Origin: Rahnella inusitata
Lineage (GTDB): Bacteria; Pseudomonadota; Gammaproteobacteria; Enterobacterales; Enterobacteriaceae
DNA length: 64,000 nt
Reading direction: 5' to 3'
NCBI RefSeq assembly: GCF_003263515.1
Contig: NZ_JYDE01000004.1
Coordinates: 1 to 64,000 of the forward strand
Position numbers and translations under genes: made by a program. Positions 1 to 8,581 of the stretch are shown here, in pieces. How positions within the stretch are numbered: the stretch's first letter is position 1; each line of letters begins with the position of its first letter. The notes beneath the pieces are model-generated. The model saw only the letters and a list, made by a program, of their open reading frames with translations, was not told where the DNA came from and made no database searches.

Positions 1-125
1 TTGCTGAGCTGAAACAAATTCTGATGGATACCTTCTACGGCCGCGAATATAACGAAGACGTTGCTGATGAAGTTGCAGTTGCTGCACCAGTACCAAAAGC
101 TGATAAAAAAACCAGCAAAAAATAA
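1..125 (+). CDS. adhE: Bifunctional aldehyde-alcohol dehydrogenase AdhE, C-terminal end only
   Basis: Only the last 40 codons are inside the window, read from base 3 to the TAA at 123-125. The translated end contains the segment ILMDTFYGREYNED followed by an Ala/Lys-rich tail ending in KKTSKK. That matches the end of enterobacterial AdhE, where a TYYGR.Y segment is followed by a Lys/Ala-rich tail. AdhE converts acetyl-CoA to ethanol during fermentation and forms long cytoplasmic spirosomes. The neighbouring divergent tdk and hns genes are also adhE neighbours in E. coli, which supports the call. The catalytic domains lie outside the window, so nothing can be said about integrity. Confidence 0.85.
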   Translation, partial: AELKQILMDTFYGREYNEDVADEVAVAAPVPKADKKTSKK

Positions 126-146
126 CGTGCTGAGTTTCCTGTAAGC

Positions 147-177
147 AAAAAACCCGCCAATTGGCGGGTTTTTTTAT
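147..177 (+). terminator. Rho-independent terminator after adhE
   Basis: A stem ACCCGCCA / TGGCGGGT (152-169) around a short AT loop is followed by a run of seven or more T. It starts about 25 bases after the adhE stop codon and is preceded by an A run, so it may also work in the other direction for tdk. Confidence 0.9.
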
Positions 178-265
178 TTGCGTCTCACTAAGCGTGGAGG
201 GCTCTTACGCTAAAATCTGAGGGTGTCGCATGCGCGGATGGCGCGTTTCCTAACCTTGACGTAGC

Positions 266-874
266 TTACTGAGCTTTTATTGCATCGTTATCATCGATAG
301 CAGCCATCGCTTCTTTGTAATGCTTACGACAGACCGACACATAGCTCTCGTCTCCGCCTATTACGACCTGTGCGCCATCGTGCAGCGCGTGCCCTTTCTC
401 ATCCAACCTGAGGTTACGATTGGCTTTACGACCGCAGTGACAGATGGTTTTCAACTCCACCAATTTATCCGCCCACGCCAGAAGGTATTCACTGCCCTCA
501 AAAAGCTCGCCACGGAAGTCCGTACGCAATCCATAACACAGGACAGGCACATCAAGGTCATCTACGACGTCTGTGAGCTGCGACACCTGCGCCTTCGTCA
601 GGAACTGACACTCATCAATCAGAACGCAGTTAAGGCGCTGTGGGCCGCTCTCCTGAGCAATAAGAGTAAACAGGTCAGTCTCATTATTATAAAGCTCTGC
701 AGGCGACGACAGCCCGATACGTGAGCTGACTTTCCCGACACCAAACCGGTGATCCAACTCAGCGGTTAACACCAGCGTGCGCATGCCACGTTCTTGATAA
801 TTATATGAAGACTGCAACAGAGACGTAGACTTACCGGCATTCATAGCCGAATAATAAAAATAAAGCTGAGCCAT
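266..874 (-). CDS. tdk: Thymidine kinase
   Basis: Phosphorylates thymidine to dTMP in the pyrimidine salvage pathway, in the cytoplasm. The 202-residue protein is close to the usual length of about 205. It has the P-loop SAMNAGKST near residue 10, the DECQFL segment that supplies the catalytic acidic residue, and Cys pairs (CHCG and a later Cys) typical of the structural zinc site of type II thymidine kinases. I chose the ATG at 872-874, which begins [16 protein letters not shown] as in other family members. An upstream in-frame start would add 20 unsupported residues. It is convergent with adhE and divergent from hns, as in E. coli. Confidence 0.95.
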   Translation of the reverse strand: MAQLYFYYSAMNAGKSTSLLQSSYNYQERGMRTLVLTAELDHRFGVGKVSSRIGLSSPAELYNNETDLFTLIAQESGPQRLNCVLIDECQFLTKAQVSQLTDVVDDLDVPVLCYGLRTDFRGELFEGSEYLLAWADKLVELKTICHCGRKANRNLRLDEKGHALHDGAQVVIGGDESYVSVCRKHYKEAMAAIDDNDAIKAQ

Positions 875-934
875 GAAGCGGCGACCCCGTAACGTATTGG
901 AAGGCGGAATTTTTCGGCTGAGATTGTACCACAA

Positions 935-1494
935 ACCCTCTCACTGATAACAACGCGTTACGGATATCCATATGATCCCGGAATAACCATTCCGGACATT
1001 TTGAAAATCACAGAAACTTACAATCAGAAATTATAATCCTGCGTGAGAGTAAGAGTTATGGTTACGGCTTATTACCTTACGTGGCGGGCAGTTATATGTA
1101 ATTTTAGGGATGATATTGGTTTGTCTATACATTAAAGAACCGATCAGCGGAGTCCTAAAAAGGCAGCAATGATGCGGCTTATTGTGGCGTTAATGCCCTG
1201 CCTGGCCATATCCTTACAATTGATCCTAAGGTTAAAGGTTTAATTGTCCGGACGCGCATACGGTTATACTGCACAGAGTTCAACATGAGAATACACCTGC
1301 GGAATGTATTGGAAATAGGGTTATAACCGCCCGGTAAATAGCGGTGCCAGACTCAACTATATTTTAACAGCGTCATCAATATTTGCTTTAAATGCGTAAA
1401 TTAGAGTCAGTAATACAAATTGTCTATTGCAGAACAGGGAAGAGCAATCTATTATTACACAAACGCCCCCCACCATATAATTGAGACTAGTATA
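935..1494. promoter_or_regulatory. Divergent tdk-hns intergenic region
   Basis: About 560 bases without a gene, AT-rich, between the starts of tdk and hns. It must hold the promoters of both genes. In E. coli the equivalent region carries the autoregulated hns promoter on curved AT-rich DNA. I see no convincing operator or small gene here, and I did not assign a specific -35/-10 pair. Confidence 0.5.
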
Positions 1495-1902
1495 ATGAGC
1501 GAAGCATTAAAGATTCTGAACAACATCCGTACTCTGCGTGCGCAAGCAAGAGAATGCACTCTGGAAACTCTGGAAGAGATGCTGGAAAAATTAGAAGTTG
1601 TTGTTAACGAACGTCGCGAAGAAGATTCTCAGGCGGCTGCTGAAATTGAAGAACGCACCCGTAAACTGCAACAATACCGTGAAATGCTGATTGCTGACGG
1701 TATTGATCCTAACGAATTGCTGCAAACGATGGCTGCCACCAAATCTGCTGGTAAAGCTAAACGTGCTGCACGCCCTGCTAAATACAAATACATCGACGAA
1801 AACGGCGAAAACAAAACCTGGACCGGCCAGGGTCGTACTCCGGCTGTGATCAAAAAAGCAATCGAAGAGCAAGGCAAATCACTGGACGATTTCCTGCTGT
1901 AA
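1495..1902 (+). CDS. hns: Nucleoid-associated global silencer H-NS
   Basis: DNA-binding protein that coats and silences AT-rich genes. 135 residues, against 137 in E. coli. The N-terminal helical oligomerisation region (about residues 1-80, many Glu/Arg/Leu heptads) is followed by a flexible linker rich in Ala/Lys and a C-terminal DNA-binding domain. That domain carries the motif TWTGQGRTP, whose QGR is the AT-hook-like loop that inserts in the minor groove. The ATG at 1495 gives [17 protein letters not shown], identical in pattern to known H-NS. An in-frame TTG 75 bases upstream was rejected. The AT-rich O-antigen genes at the far end of the window are typical H-NS targets. Confidence 0.97.
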   Translation: MSEALKILNNIRTLRAQARECTLETLEEMLEKLEVVVNERREEDSQAAAEIEERTRKLQQYREMLIADGIDPNELLQTMAATKSAGKAKRAARPAKYKYIDENGENKTWTGQGRTPAVIKKAIEEQGKSLDDFLL

Positions 1903-1934
1903 TTGCCCTTATTGACACAAGTATGAGTCATGAT

Positions 1935-1966
1935 AAAACCCATCCATCGCGATGGGTTTTTTGTTT
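1935..1966 (+). terminator. Rho-independent terminator after hns
   Basis: Stem AAACCCATC / GATGGGTTT with a short loop, followed by TTTTGTTTT, 33 bases after the hns stop codon. Confidence 0.9.
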
Positions 1967-2051
1967 TGGTATTTCAATTGAACTTAACCGTCTGCGTCGA
2001 TAAATGAAAATTTCATTTATGGATAAACGACTATAAGATTTAACTGAATAA

Positions 2052-2086
2052 TCAGAAACAAAAAAGGCTGCCTGAGCAGCCTTTGT
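2052..2086 (-). terminator. Rho-independent terminator of the ugd-uge operon
   Basis: On the minus strand a stem AAAGGCTGC / GCAGCCTTT is followed by a run of T and lies just beyond the uge stop codon. It closes the two-gene UDP-sugar operon and separates it from the convergent hns unit. Confidence 0.9.
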
Positions 2087-2099
2087 TCACCACGCCAGT

Positions 2100-3107
2100 T
2101 TATACATGGTAGAAATCGCGATACCAGTCCACGAAGTTTTGTACGCCCTGCTCCACTGTCGTTTCAGGCTTAAAGTTGATGGCCTCATAAAGCGGCTGTG
2201 TATCAGCACTGGTTTCATGCACGTCACCAGGCTGCATAGGCAGCAGGTTCTTGCTGGCTTCAGTCCCCAGCGCCTTCTCAAGCGCACTGATGTAGGCCGT
2301 CAGTTTCACCGGGCTGTTATTACCAATATTATAAACACTGTAAGGTGCAGAGCTGCTGGCAGGTGAACCATTCTCCACCGTCCAGTCCGGCTGCGCCTGC
2401 GGAATAACATCCTGTAAACGTACAATGGCTTCCGCAATATCATCAATATAGGTAAAGTCGCGACGCATTTCCCCACGGTTATAAACATCAATACTCTGGC
2501 CCGCGATGATGGCTTTTGTAAATTTAAACAATGCCATATCAGGACGCCCCCACGGACCGTAGACGGTAAAGAAACGCAATCCGGTGGTAGGGAGGCTATA
2601 AAGATGTGAATAAGTGTGAGCCATTAATTCATTGGCTTTTTTGGTCGCGGCATACAGTGAAACAGGATGATCAACAGAATCATCCGTCGAGAAAGGTTGT
2701 TTCTTGTTCAGGCCATAAACCGAACTGGAAGAAGCATAAAGCAAGTGGCCAACTTTATTATAACGACACCCTTCCAGAACATTAACGAATCCTATGAGAT
2801 TAGAATCTGCATATGCCAAAGGATTTTCGATGGAATACCGGACACCGGCTTGCGCAGCCAAATGAATAACACGGTCAAAACGCTGCTCCGCAAACAATGC
2901 GGCCATACCCTCGCGATCGGCTAAATCCAGCTTAATGAACGAAAAGCCGTCTTTATTTTCGAGCTGCGCCAGACGCGCGAGTTTCAGATTGACGTCGTAA
3001 TAATCATTCAGATTATCAATCCCGACAACGGTATGACCTGCCGCCAGCAAACGTTGGGATACGTAAAAACCAATAAAACCCGCAGCGCCGGTAACCAGAT
3101 ATTTCAT
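2100..3107 (-). CDS. uge: UDP-glucuronate 4-epimerase (NAD-dependent epimerase)
   Basis: Predicted to interconvert UDP-glucuronate and UDP-galacturonate for capsule, LPS core or O-antigen synthesis. The 335-residue protein is an extended short-chain dehydrogenase: NAD-binding TGAAGFIG at residues 6-13, an ASSSSVYG segment, and the catalytic YAATK (Tyr/Lys). The pattern RFFTVYGPWGRPDMA is characteristic of the uronate epimerase branch rather than GalE. It follows ugd by 9 bases, and its AAGGAG ribosome site overlaps the ugd stop codon, so the product of Ugd is its obvious substrate. The symbol uge follows the Klebsiella gene. The exact uronate specificity is inferred from family resemblance and neighbour. 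Confidence 0.85.
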   Translation of the reverse strand: MKYLVTGAAGFIGFYVSQRLLAAGHTVVGIDNLNDYYDVNLKLARLAQLENKDGFSFIKLDLADREGMAALFAEQRFDRVIHLAAQAGVRYSIENPLAYADSNLIGFVNVLEGCRYNKVGHLLYASSSSVYGLNKKQPFSTDDSVDHPVSLYAATKKANELMAHTYSHLYSLPTTGLRFFTVYGPWGRPDMALFKFTKAIIAGQSIDVYNRGEMRRDFTYIDDIAEAIVRLQDVIPQAQPDWTVENGSPASSSAPYSVYNIGNNSPVKLTAYISALEKALGTEASKNLLPMQPGDVHETSADTQPLYEAINFKPETTVEQGVQNFVDWYRDFYHV

Positions 3108-3116
3108 GAATACTCC

Positions 3117-4460
3117 TTACAGAACCGGATTGACTGATGCACCACGGCCAATGCCGTAGTAAGTAAACCCGCGTTTTTCCAAACGTTCAGGATCGAATAA
3201 ATTACGACCATCAAAGATGACCGGCTCTTTTAATGCATTTTTGATGACATCGAAATCTGGCGCACGGAAATTCTGCCATTCGGTACAAATAATCAGCGCA
3301 TCGGCGTTCTGTAATGCGGATTCTTTGGTACCCATCAGTTCAAGATCTTCGCGATGACCGTAGATCCGCTGAGTTTCATTCATCGCTTCAGGATCGTAGG
3401 CTTTGATTTTCGCACCTGCGGCCCAGAGTTGCTCCATTAATACACGGCTGGAGGCTTCACGCATGTCATCGGTATTAGGTTTGAATGAAAGGCCCCACAG
3501 CGCAAAGGTTTTGCCTTTGAGGTCTTCACCGAAATGACGCTGAATAAATGTCGGCAATTTATATTTTTGCTGATAATTCACCTGTTCAACGGCCTGTAAT
3601 AATTTCGGCTGATAACCAATATGTTCTGCTGTACGGATCAGCGCCTGTACGTCTTTCGGGAAGCACGAACCGCCGTAGCCGCAGCCTGGATAGATAAAGT
3701 GATAACCGATACGGGAGTCTGAGCCGATACCCTGACGAACTTTCTCGATATCTGCACCCAGCATTTCAGCCAGATTAGACATCTCATTCATAAAGCTGAT
3801 TTTGGTGGCCAGCATGCAGTTCGCCGCGTATTTGGTCAGCTCTGCGCTGCGGATATCCATCAGGATCATGCGGTCGTGATTACGGTTGAAGGGTTCGTAC
3901 AGTTCACGGATTGGGTCGATAGCGTCAGGATTGTCGGTACCAATGACGATGCGTTCAGGACGCATACAGTCGGCGACAGCAGCCCCTTCTTTAAGGAATT
4001 CAGGGTTTGAAACCACATTGAAATCGATATCCACACCGCGCTTTTTCAGCACTTCGGTCATCACTGCACGGACTTTATCCGCCGTGCCGACGGGAACGGT
4101 AGACTTATCAATCACGACTTTAGGTTCAGTCATGTGTTCGGCGATGGTACGGGCTACGGCAGTCACATATTTCAGATCTGCGGAGCCATCTTCATCCGGC
4201 GGTGTCCCCACTGCAATAAACTGGACAGTTGCATGCGCCACGCCTTCAGCCGCATCGGTGCTGAACAACAGACGCCCTGCTTCATAGTTCTGTTTAACTA
4301 ACGGGGTTAAACCCGGTTCAAAAATGGGTATCTGTCCATTTTTCAGATTTTCTACTTTTTTTGCATCCACATCGATGCACAGTACTTCATGCCCGACTTC
4401 AGCAAGAACCGCCGCCTGAACAAGTCCGACGTAACCGATACCAAAAACTGTTACTTTCAT
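3117..4460 (-). CDS. ugd: UDP-glucose 6-dehydrogenase
   Basis: Oxidises UDP-glucose to UDP-glucuronate with two NAD. The 447-residue protein has the N-terminal GIGYVGL nucleotide-binding loop (residues 7-13), the EFLKEG segment and the catalytic cysteine in [12 protein letters not shown], followed by the C-terminal UDP-binding domain ending near YYGIGRG. It is longer than the 388-residue E. coli Ugd and resembles the approximately 445-residue class. It is the first gene of an operon with the 4-epimerase. UDP-glucuronate also feeds aminoarabinose addition to lipid A, so the gene may serve both polysaccharide synthesis and polymyxin resistance. In many enterics ugd sits beside gnd and wzz. Here it is about 50 kb away within this window. 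Confidence 0.93.
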   Translation of the reverse strand: MKVTVFGIGYVGLVQAAVLAEVGHEVLCIDVDAKKVENLKNGQIPIFEPGLTPLVKQNYEAGRLLFSTDAAEGVAHATVQFIAVGTPPDEDGSADLKYVTAVARTIAEHMTEPKVVIDKSTVPVGTADKVRAVMTEVLKKRGVDIDFNVVSNPEFLKEGAAVADCMRPERIVIGTDNPDAIDPIRELYEPFNRNHDRMILMDIRSAELTKYAANCMLATKISFMNEMSNLAEMLGADIEKVRQGIGSDSRIGYHFIYPGCGYGGSCFPKDVQALIRTAEHIGYQPKLLQAVEQVNYQQKYKLPTFIQRHFGEDLKGKTFALWGLSFKPNTDDMREASSRVLMEQLWAAGAKIKAYDPEAMNETQRIYGHREDLELMGTKESALQNADALIICTEWQNFRAPDFDVIKNALKEPVIFDGRNLFDPERLEKRGFTYYGIGRGASVNPVL

Positions 4461-4686
4461 CAGCGAATTCCTATTATATATTTTTAAACATCATTTTTAG
4501 ACTACGTGAAATTGAGACCTAAAATTCTGGGCGCATTATACCAGTTTCAAACGTAAGTGCCTCTGCAATGGCATATTTTGCATAAGATAGGTCTTAGAAT
4601 AATGTGATGAATCATGAAGACGAAAAGTCGTGCGGAAGAAATGCTCAATATTATTAAGGCATTATTCTACGCGATAAGAAATGTGC

Positions 4687-5700
4687 TCACTCAGTAGACA
4701 ACATTAATCTCAGACGCCCACCCGATCCCCACACCTGACATTGCCACGCCTCGCAGCGCTGGCTTATCTGATTGGAATAGGTTGCGCCTGTCGTGCCCAG
4801 CGGCACGCCGTTACTCAGCTGAATGGTATTGGTGCCGGTATTGAGATTGGCGTGCAGACCTGCCGAGACCAGGATGAGATTTTTTTGCTCGGCATGATAA
4901 TAACCGAGTAAAAGCGGAAACTGGCCTTTCAGGTTTGCTTGTTTGAATAAATGATTCACCTGCTTAAGCAGCGTCGACATCTGCGGTAACCGCTGATGCT
5001 GGTCGCTCAAATGCTCGTGCAGCAGGCTGTTAAAAATGGCGCGCAGCAACAACGCAGCCAGTACGCCATTTTCATTAGCGCGGGTCACATCCAGACAATA
5101 GAAACCCAAATCTTTCGATGACAGCGCCGCAATATCCAGCACCAGTCCCGGATGATCCGTCGTCGTCAGCTGCCGGTAGTTAATGCGGCAATTAGCCAGC
5201 GTTTGCTGTACCGGTGGTTGTAATTCCTTGAGCAGCCGTTGCGCTTCATTCGGATTACGGCACAACGCCTCCCAGTCCTGCACCAGCGAACTTTCCTCCA
5301 TCGCCTGAGAAGAAAACAGCTTCGGATAGAGGCAGGTCAGCAGCGCGTCGCGTAACCGCTGGAGATCGTTTATCGGTTTAAGCAGCACATCCTCGACACC
5401 AAGGCGCAGCATCGTCGCGACATCGGTCATCTTATCTGTGGCAGAAATCACCAGAACGGGAATTTTGTTCCCCTGCAGCCGCAAGTTTTCGACAAACTCG
5501 ATACCGCCCATTTCGGGCATCGCTAAATCGCAGAGGATCAAATCAGGAGGAAAGTCTTCGATCAGAGATAAGGCCTGCAGACCGTTTTCTGCTTCTGTGA
5601 AGGTGGCGCCGAGAGAACTCACATAGCCAGCGAGCACAGATCGGAAAACGGCTTCGTCTTCAACGATAAGTATGTGCTTACTTGTAAGTGGTTTATCCAT
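4687..5700 (-). CDS. rssB: RpoS-targeting response regulator RssB
   Basis: Adaptor that binds the stationary-phase sigma factor RpoS and delivers it to ClpXP. The 337 residues equal the E. coli length. The N-terminal receiver domain shows the acidic pocket VEDEA (residues 13-17), phospho-acceptor Asp58 in LCDLAMPEMGG, and Lys in the LLKPI segment. The C-terminal half is a degenerate PP2C-like domain without the usual metal-binding acids, as known for RssB. It lies 96 bases downstream of rssA on the same strand, the conserved order. Its own promoter is possible in the rssA-rssB gap, as in E. coli. Confidence 0.92.
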   Translation of the reverse strand: MDKPLTSKHILIVEDEAVFRSVLAGYVSSLGATFTEAENGLQALSLIEDFPPDLILCDLAMPEMGGIEFVENLRLQGNKIPVLVISATDKMTDVATMLRLGVEDVLLKPINDLQRLRDALLTCLYPKLFSSQAMEESSLVQDWEALCRNPNEAQRLLKELQPPVQQTLANCRINYRQLTTTDHPGLVLDIAALSSKDLGFYCLDVTRANENGVLAALLLRAIFNSLLHEHLSDQHQRLPQMSTLLKQVNHLFKQANLKGQFPLLLGYYHAEQKNLILVSAGLHANLNTGTNTIQLSNGVPLGTTGATYSNQISQRCEAWQCQVWGSGGRLRLMLSTE

Positions 5701-5796
5701 TACGGCCCCCAGATTTTCTTATTCTAATAGTGGCTCATAAAGCCTGTTTTTGCTTGTCAGAATTTTCAGATTCCGCCAATACACACATTAAGCCAC

Positions 5797-6708
5797 TCAG
5801 AACTGCTTGTTTTTTATCAGGGGTAACAATTGTTCTCTTTGCTTTTCGACGGCCAGACGCCCCGCTTCAATCGCCTCCGCTGCGCGATGAAAATCCAGCG
5901 TCGAGATTTGCGGGCAATAAGGCTGGATAACCACGTCCGGGGGATCGCCCGCCATACGATTACGCTTAAGCCGGTTCTCCAAAACCTGGATGGAAGTCGA
6001 CATGATTTCCATCGCCGAAGGGCTCACATTCGGCTTGCGGGCGTTCGGGCGGGTTAAGCGCTGGCGGATTCTGTCACGCCAGCTCAGGTCTTTCTCAGTA
6101 ATGAGTGCTTCGCCCGTCGGTTGTACGGTCAGTAAATCTTGCTGCATCAGGTGCGCGTCATGCTGAAGATCGACCGCTATCACAATATCAGCCCCTAAGG
6201 CACGGGTCAGAGAGACCGGGACGGGGTTCACCACCGCACCATCCACCAGCCAGTACCCGTTATGCCAGACCGGTGCCAGCAGGCCGGGCATGCTGCAGGA
6301 GGCGCGAATGGCTTCATGCAAATCCCCTTTGGTCAGCCACAGCTCGCGGCCGGTACTCAGGTTCGTTGCCACGGCGCCGAATTTTTTCGAGCACTCCTCA
6401 ATCTCGTTGATGCGGATAATCTGTCCGACGGCGTTGAACACCCGCTCCCCGCGCAGCAATCCCCCGCGTTTCCACGAGAAATCCATCAGGCGCAGCACGT
6501 CCCAATAACTGAACGAACGCACCCAGCTCTCCATCGCCGGCAACCGATTGCTCACATACGCCGCGCCGACCAGCGCACCAACTGAACATCCGGCGACCAC
6601 ATCCACCTCGATATCCATATCTTTCAGGGCATTAATCACGCCGATATGCGCCCAGCCTTTTGCTGCTCCCGAGCCAAGGGCCAGACCGATGGTGACTTTT
6701 CTGCTCAT
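5797..6708 (-). CDS. rssA: Patatin-like phospholipase family protein RssA
   Basis: Cytoplasmic patatin-fold serine hydrolase of unknown physiological substrate, encoded with RssB. The 303-residue protein has the oxyanion loop GSGAAKGWAH (residues 12-21), the nucleophile elbow GCSVG, and the second dyad residue in VDGAVVNPVP. These are the three landmarks of bacterial patatins. I selected the ATG at 6706-6708 (MSRKVTIGLALGSG). A longer frame adds 18 residues with no homology-like features. It forms a probable operon with rssB and is divergent from ychJ, 147 bases away. Confidence 0.92.
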   Translation of the reverse strand: MSRKVTIGLALGSGAAKGWAHIGVINALKDMDIEVDVVAGCSVGALVGAAYVSNRLPAMESWVRSFSYWDVLRLMDFSWKRGGLLRGERVFNAVGQIIRINEIEECSKKFGAVATNLSTGRELWLTKGDLHEAIRASCSMPGLLAPVWHNGYWLVDGAVVNPVPVSLTRALGADIVIAVDLQHDAHLMQQDLLTVQPTGEALITEKDLSWRDRIRQRLTRPNARKPNVSPSAMEIMSTSIQVLENRLKRNRMAGDPPDVVIQPYCPQISTLDFHRAAEAIEAGRLAVEKQREQLLPLIKNKQF

Positions 6709-6855
6709 GTAAAACCTTAATGCTATCTGTAGATAAGAGTGAACCGGGAAGCGCGTTGCCACACGACGAGGATGTTAGGTAACATAACACTTTGATGCAT
6801 TCAATAGCGCAACCTGCGTGCAACATATGCAAGACAGGCTGATTCAGGAGTTTAC

Positions 6856-7320
6856 GTGTCCCTACTTTGCCCTTGCGGCAGCAACATTTTGTTCGACGAG
6901 TGCTGCCAACCATACATCGCCGGAGATAAACCGGCACCGACACCGTCTGCGCTGATGCGGTCCCGCTATACCGCCTATACATTGAAAAATGCGAGTTATC
7001 TGATCAGCACCTGGCACCCTGACTGTCAACCCGAGGACTGGCGCGAAAGTTTACAGGAAGGTTTTGCGACCACGCACTGGCAGGGATTGCAGGTGATCTC
7101 CCAGCAGGGCGGTCGCGACCAGGATGAAGGATTCGTGGAATTCGCCGCGCGTTTTACCGAAGCCGGTCAGGAGCAAATTCATCTGATCCACGAGCGTTCG
7201 CGATTTCTTCGTTTGAAAGAACGCTGGTACTATATAGACGGAATTAAACCGCAGACAGGCCGCAATGATGCCTGCCCGTGCGGATCGGGTAAAAAATATA
7301 AGAAGTGCTGCGGTAAATAA
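6856..7320 (+). CDS. ychJ: SEC-C motif protein YchJ (UPF0225)
   Basis: Small cytoplasmic protein of 154 residues with two zinc-type SEC-C motifs: CPCGSN...CC at the N-terminus (residues 5-17) and [13 protein letters not shown] at the C-terminus. The middle is an NTF2-like fold region. Its function is not established, though SEC-C motifs of this kind bind zinc and can contact the ribosome or SecB in SecA. The start is GTG at 6856, preceded at good distance by CAGGAG (6845-6850). It lies between rssA and purU, the same neighbourhood as in E. coli. Confidence 0.92.
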   Translation: MSLLCPCGSNILFDECCQPYIAGDKPAPTPSALMRSRYTAYTLKNASYLISTWHPDCQPEDWRESLQEGFATTHWQGLQVISQQGGRDQDEGFVEFAARFTEAGQEQIHLIHERSRFLRLKERWYYIDGIKPQTGRNDACPCGSGKKYKKCCGK

Positions 7321-7374
7321 TTCAATCGCATTGTTAATTTGTTATTACCAGTCTTGGACAGGATCCACACCCTC

Positions 7375-8223
7375 ATGTCGCAACAGAATGTACAAACCAA
7401 GGTATTACGCACCATTTGCCCTGATGCAAAAGGTCTGATCGCCAAAATTACGAATATTTGCTACAAGCACGAACTGAATATCGTGCAGAACAATGAATTC
7501 GTGGATCACCGCACCGGACGCTTCTTTATGCGTACCGAACTCGAAGGGATCTTCAACGACACCACGCTGCTCGCCGATCTGGACAGCGCGCTGCCTGCCG
7601 GTTCCGTACGCGAATTGCACAGCACAGGCCGTCGTCGCATCGTCATTCTGGTGACCAAAGAAGCACATTGCCTTGGCGACCTGCTGATGAAAGCCGTTTA
7701 CGGCGGTTTAGATGTGGAAATCGCCGCCGTCATCGGTAACCACGACACGCTGCAGACGCTGGTGGAACGCTTCGACATCCCGTTCCATCTGGTCAGCCAC
7801 GAAGGCCTGACCCGCGAACAGCATGACAGCGCGATGATTGCCCAGATTGACCAGTATCAGCCGGATTACGTCGTTCTGGCCAAATACATGCGCGTTCTGA
7901 CGCCGGGCTTCGTGCAGCATTATCCGCACCAGGTCATCAACATTCACCACTCGTTTCTTCCGGCCTTTATCGGCGCACGCCCGTATCATCAGGCGTACGA
8001 ACGTGGCGTGAAGCTGATTGGTGCCACGGCGCACTACGTCAATGACAGTTTAGACGAAGGCCCGATCATCATGCAGGACGTGATTAACGTCGATCACACC
8101 TATACCGCTGAAGATATGATGCGTGCCGGTCGTGACGTCGAGAAAAACGTGCTCAGCCGTGCGCTGTATCGTGTTCTGGCACAGCGCGTATTCGTTTACG
8201 GAAACCGCACGGTTATCCTGTAA
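7375..8223 (+). CDS. purU: Formyltetrahydrofolate deformylase
   Basis: Hydrolyses 10-formyltetrahydrofolate to formate and tetrahydrofolate, supplying formate for PurT and balancing one-carbon pools. 282 residues, against 280 in E. coli. An N-terminal ACT domain (about residues 8-85) is followed by a formyltransferase-like catalytic domain with NIHHSFLPAFIGARPYHQA, which carries the catalytic His, and a downstream Asp in DSLDEGPIIMQ. I chose ATG 7375 with an AGGA-type site about a dozen bases upstream. An upstream TTG at 7339 would add 12 residues and has poorer support. Confidence 0.95.
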   Translation: MSQQNVQTKVLRTICPDAKGLIAKITNICYKHELNIVQNNEFVDHRTGRFFMRTELEGIFNDTTLLADLDSALPAGSVRELHSTGRRRIVILVTKEAHCLGDLLMKAVYGGLDVEIAAVIGNHDTLQTLVERFDIPFHLVSHEGLTREQHDSAMIAQIDQYQPDYVVLAKYMRVLTPGFVQHYPHQVINIHHSFLPAFIGARPYHQAYERGVKLIGATAHYVNDSLDEGPIIMQDVINVDHTYTAEDMMRAGRDVEKNVLSRALYRVLAQRVFVYGNRTVIL

Positions 8224-8235
8224 AAGGCTCTTCTG

Positions 8236-8264
8236 ACGATGCTTTTCGCGCAGAGAAGCATCGT
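8236..8264 (+). terminator. Hairpin after purU, possible terminator
   Basis: A nine-base-pair stem ACGATGCTT / AAGCATCGT (8236-8244 with 8256-8264) lies 12 bases after the purU stop. It is not followed by a clear T run, so it may be a 3' stabiliser rather than an intrinsic terminator. Confidence 0.4.
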
Positions 8265-8310
8265 TAAGAACAAAAAAACCGCAAACGAACTTTATTACCG
8301 CTTTCAGCGC

Positions 8311-8345
8311 TTTACACATTCGTTTCATTTGGTATTATGCGCCCC
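8311..8345 (+). promoter_or_regulatory. tRNA-Tyr promoter with GC-rich discriminator
   Basis: A -35 box TTTACA (8311-8316), a 16-base spacer and a -10 box TATTAT (8333-8338) are followed directly by GCGCCCC. This arrangement closely resembles the E. coli tyrT promoter. The GC-rich discriminator is the hallmark of stable-RNA promoters shut down by ppGpp and DksA. The tRNA begins about 95 bases downstream, leaving a 5' leader to be processed. Confidence 0.85.
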
Positions 8346-8438
8346 GTTCGCAGCGTTAACCGCTGTAACGTGAAATCATCCATGTAGCGCATGATGATTT
8401 AAGGCCAAGAAGTATGTAGTAAATGCCACAAAAGTTGT

Positions 8439-8523
<85 letters not shown>

Positions 8524-8581
8524 TCTTCCTGACTCTTCCGCTGAGTCGCTGCTACAGAAATCCCCCCCTTCAAGTTAGCTA

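Noticed and set aside
320-724. Plus-strand open frame across tdk
   Set aside because: It lies antisense to a clear thymidine kinase and has no recognisable motifs.
1420-1494. Upstream in-frame TTG start for hns
   Set aside because: H-NS starts MSEALK in all relatives I recall; the extra 25 residues are unlike it.
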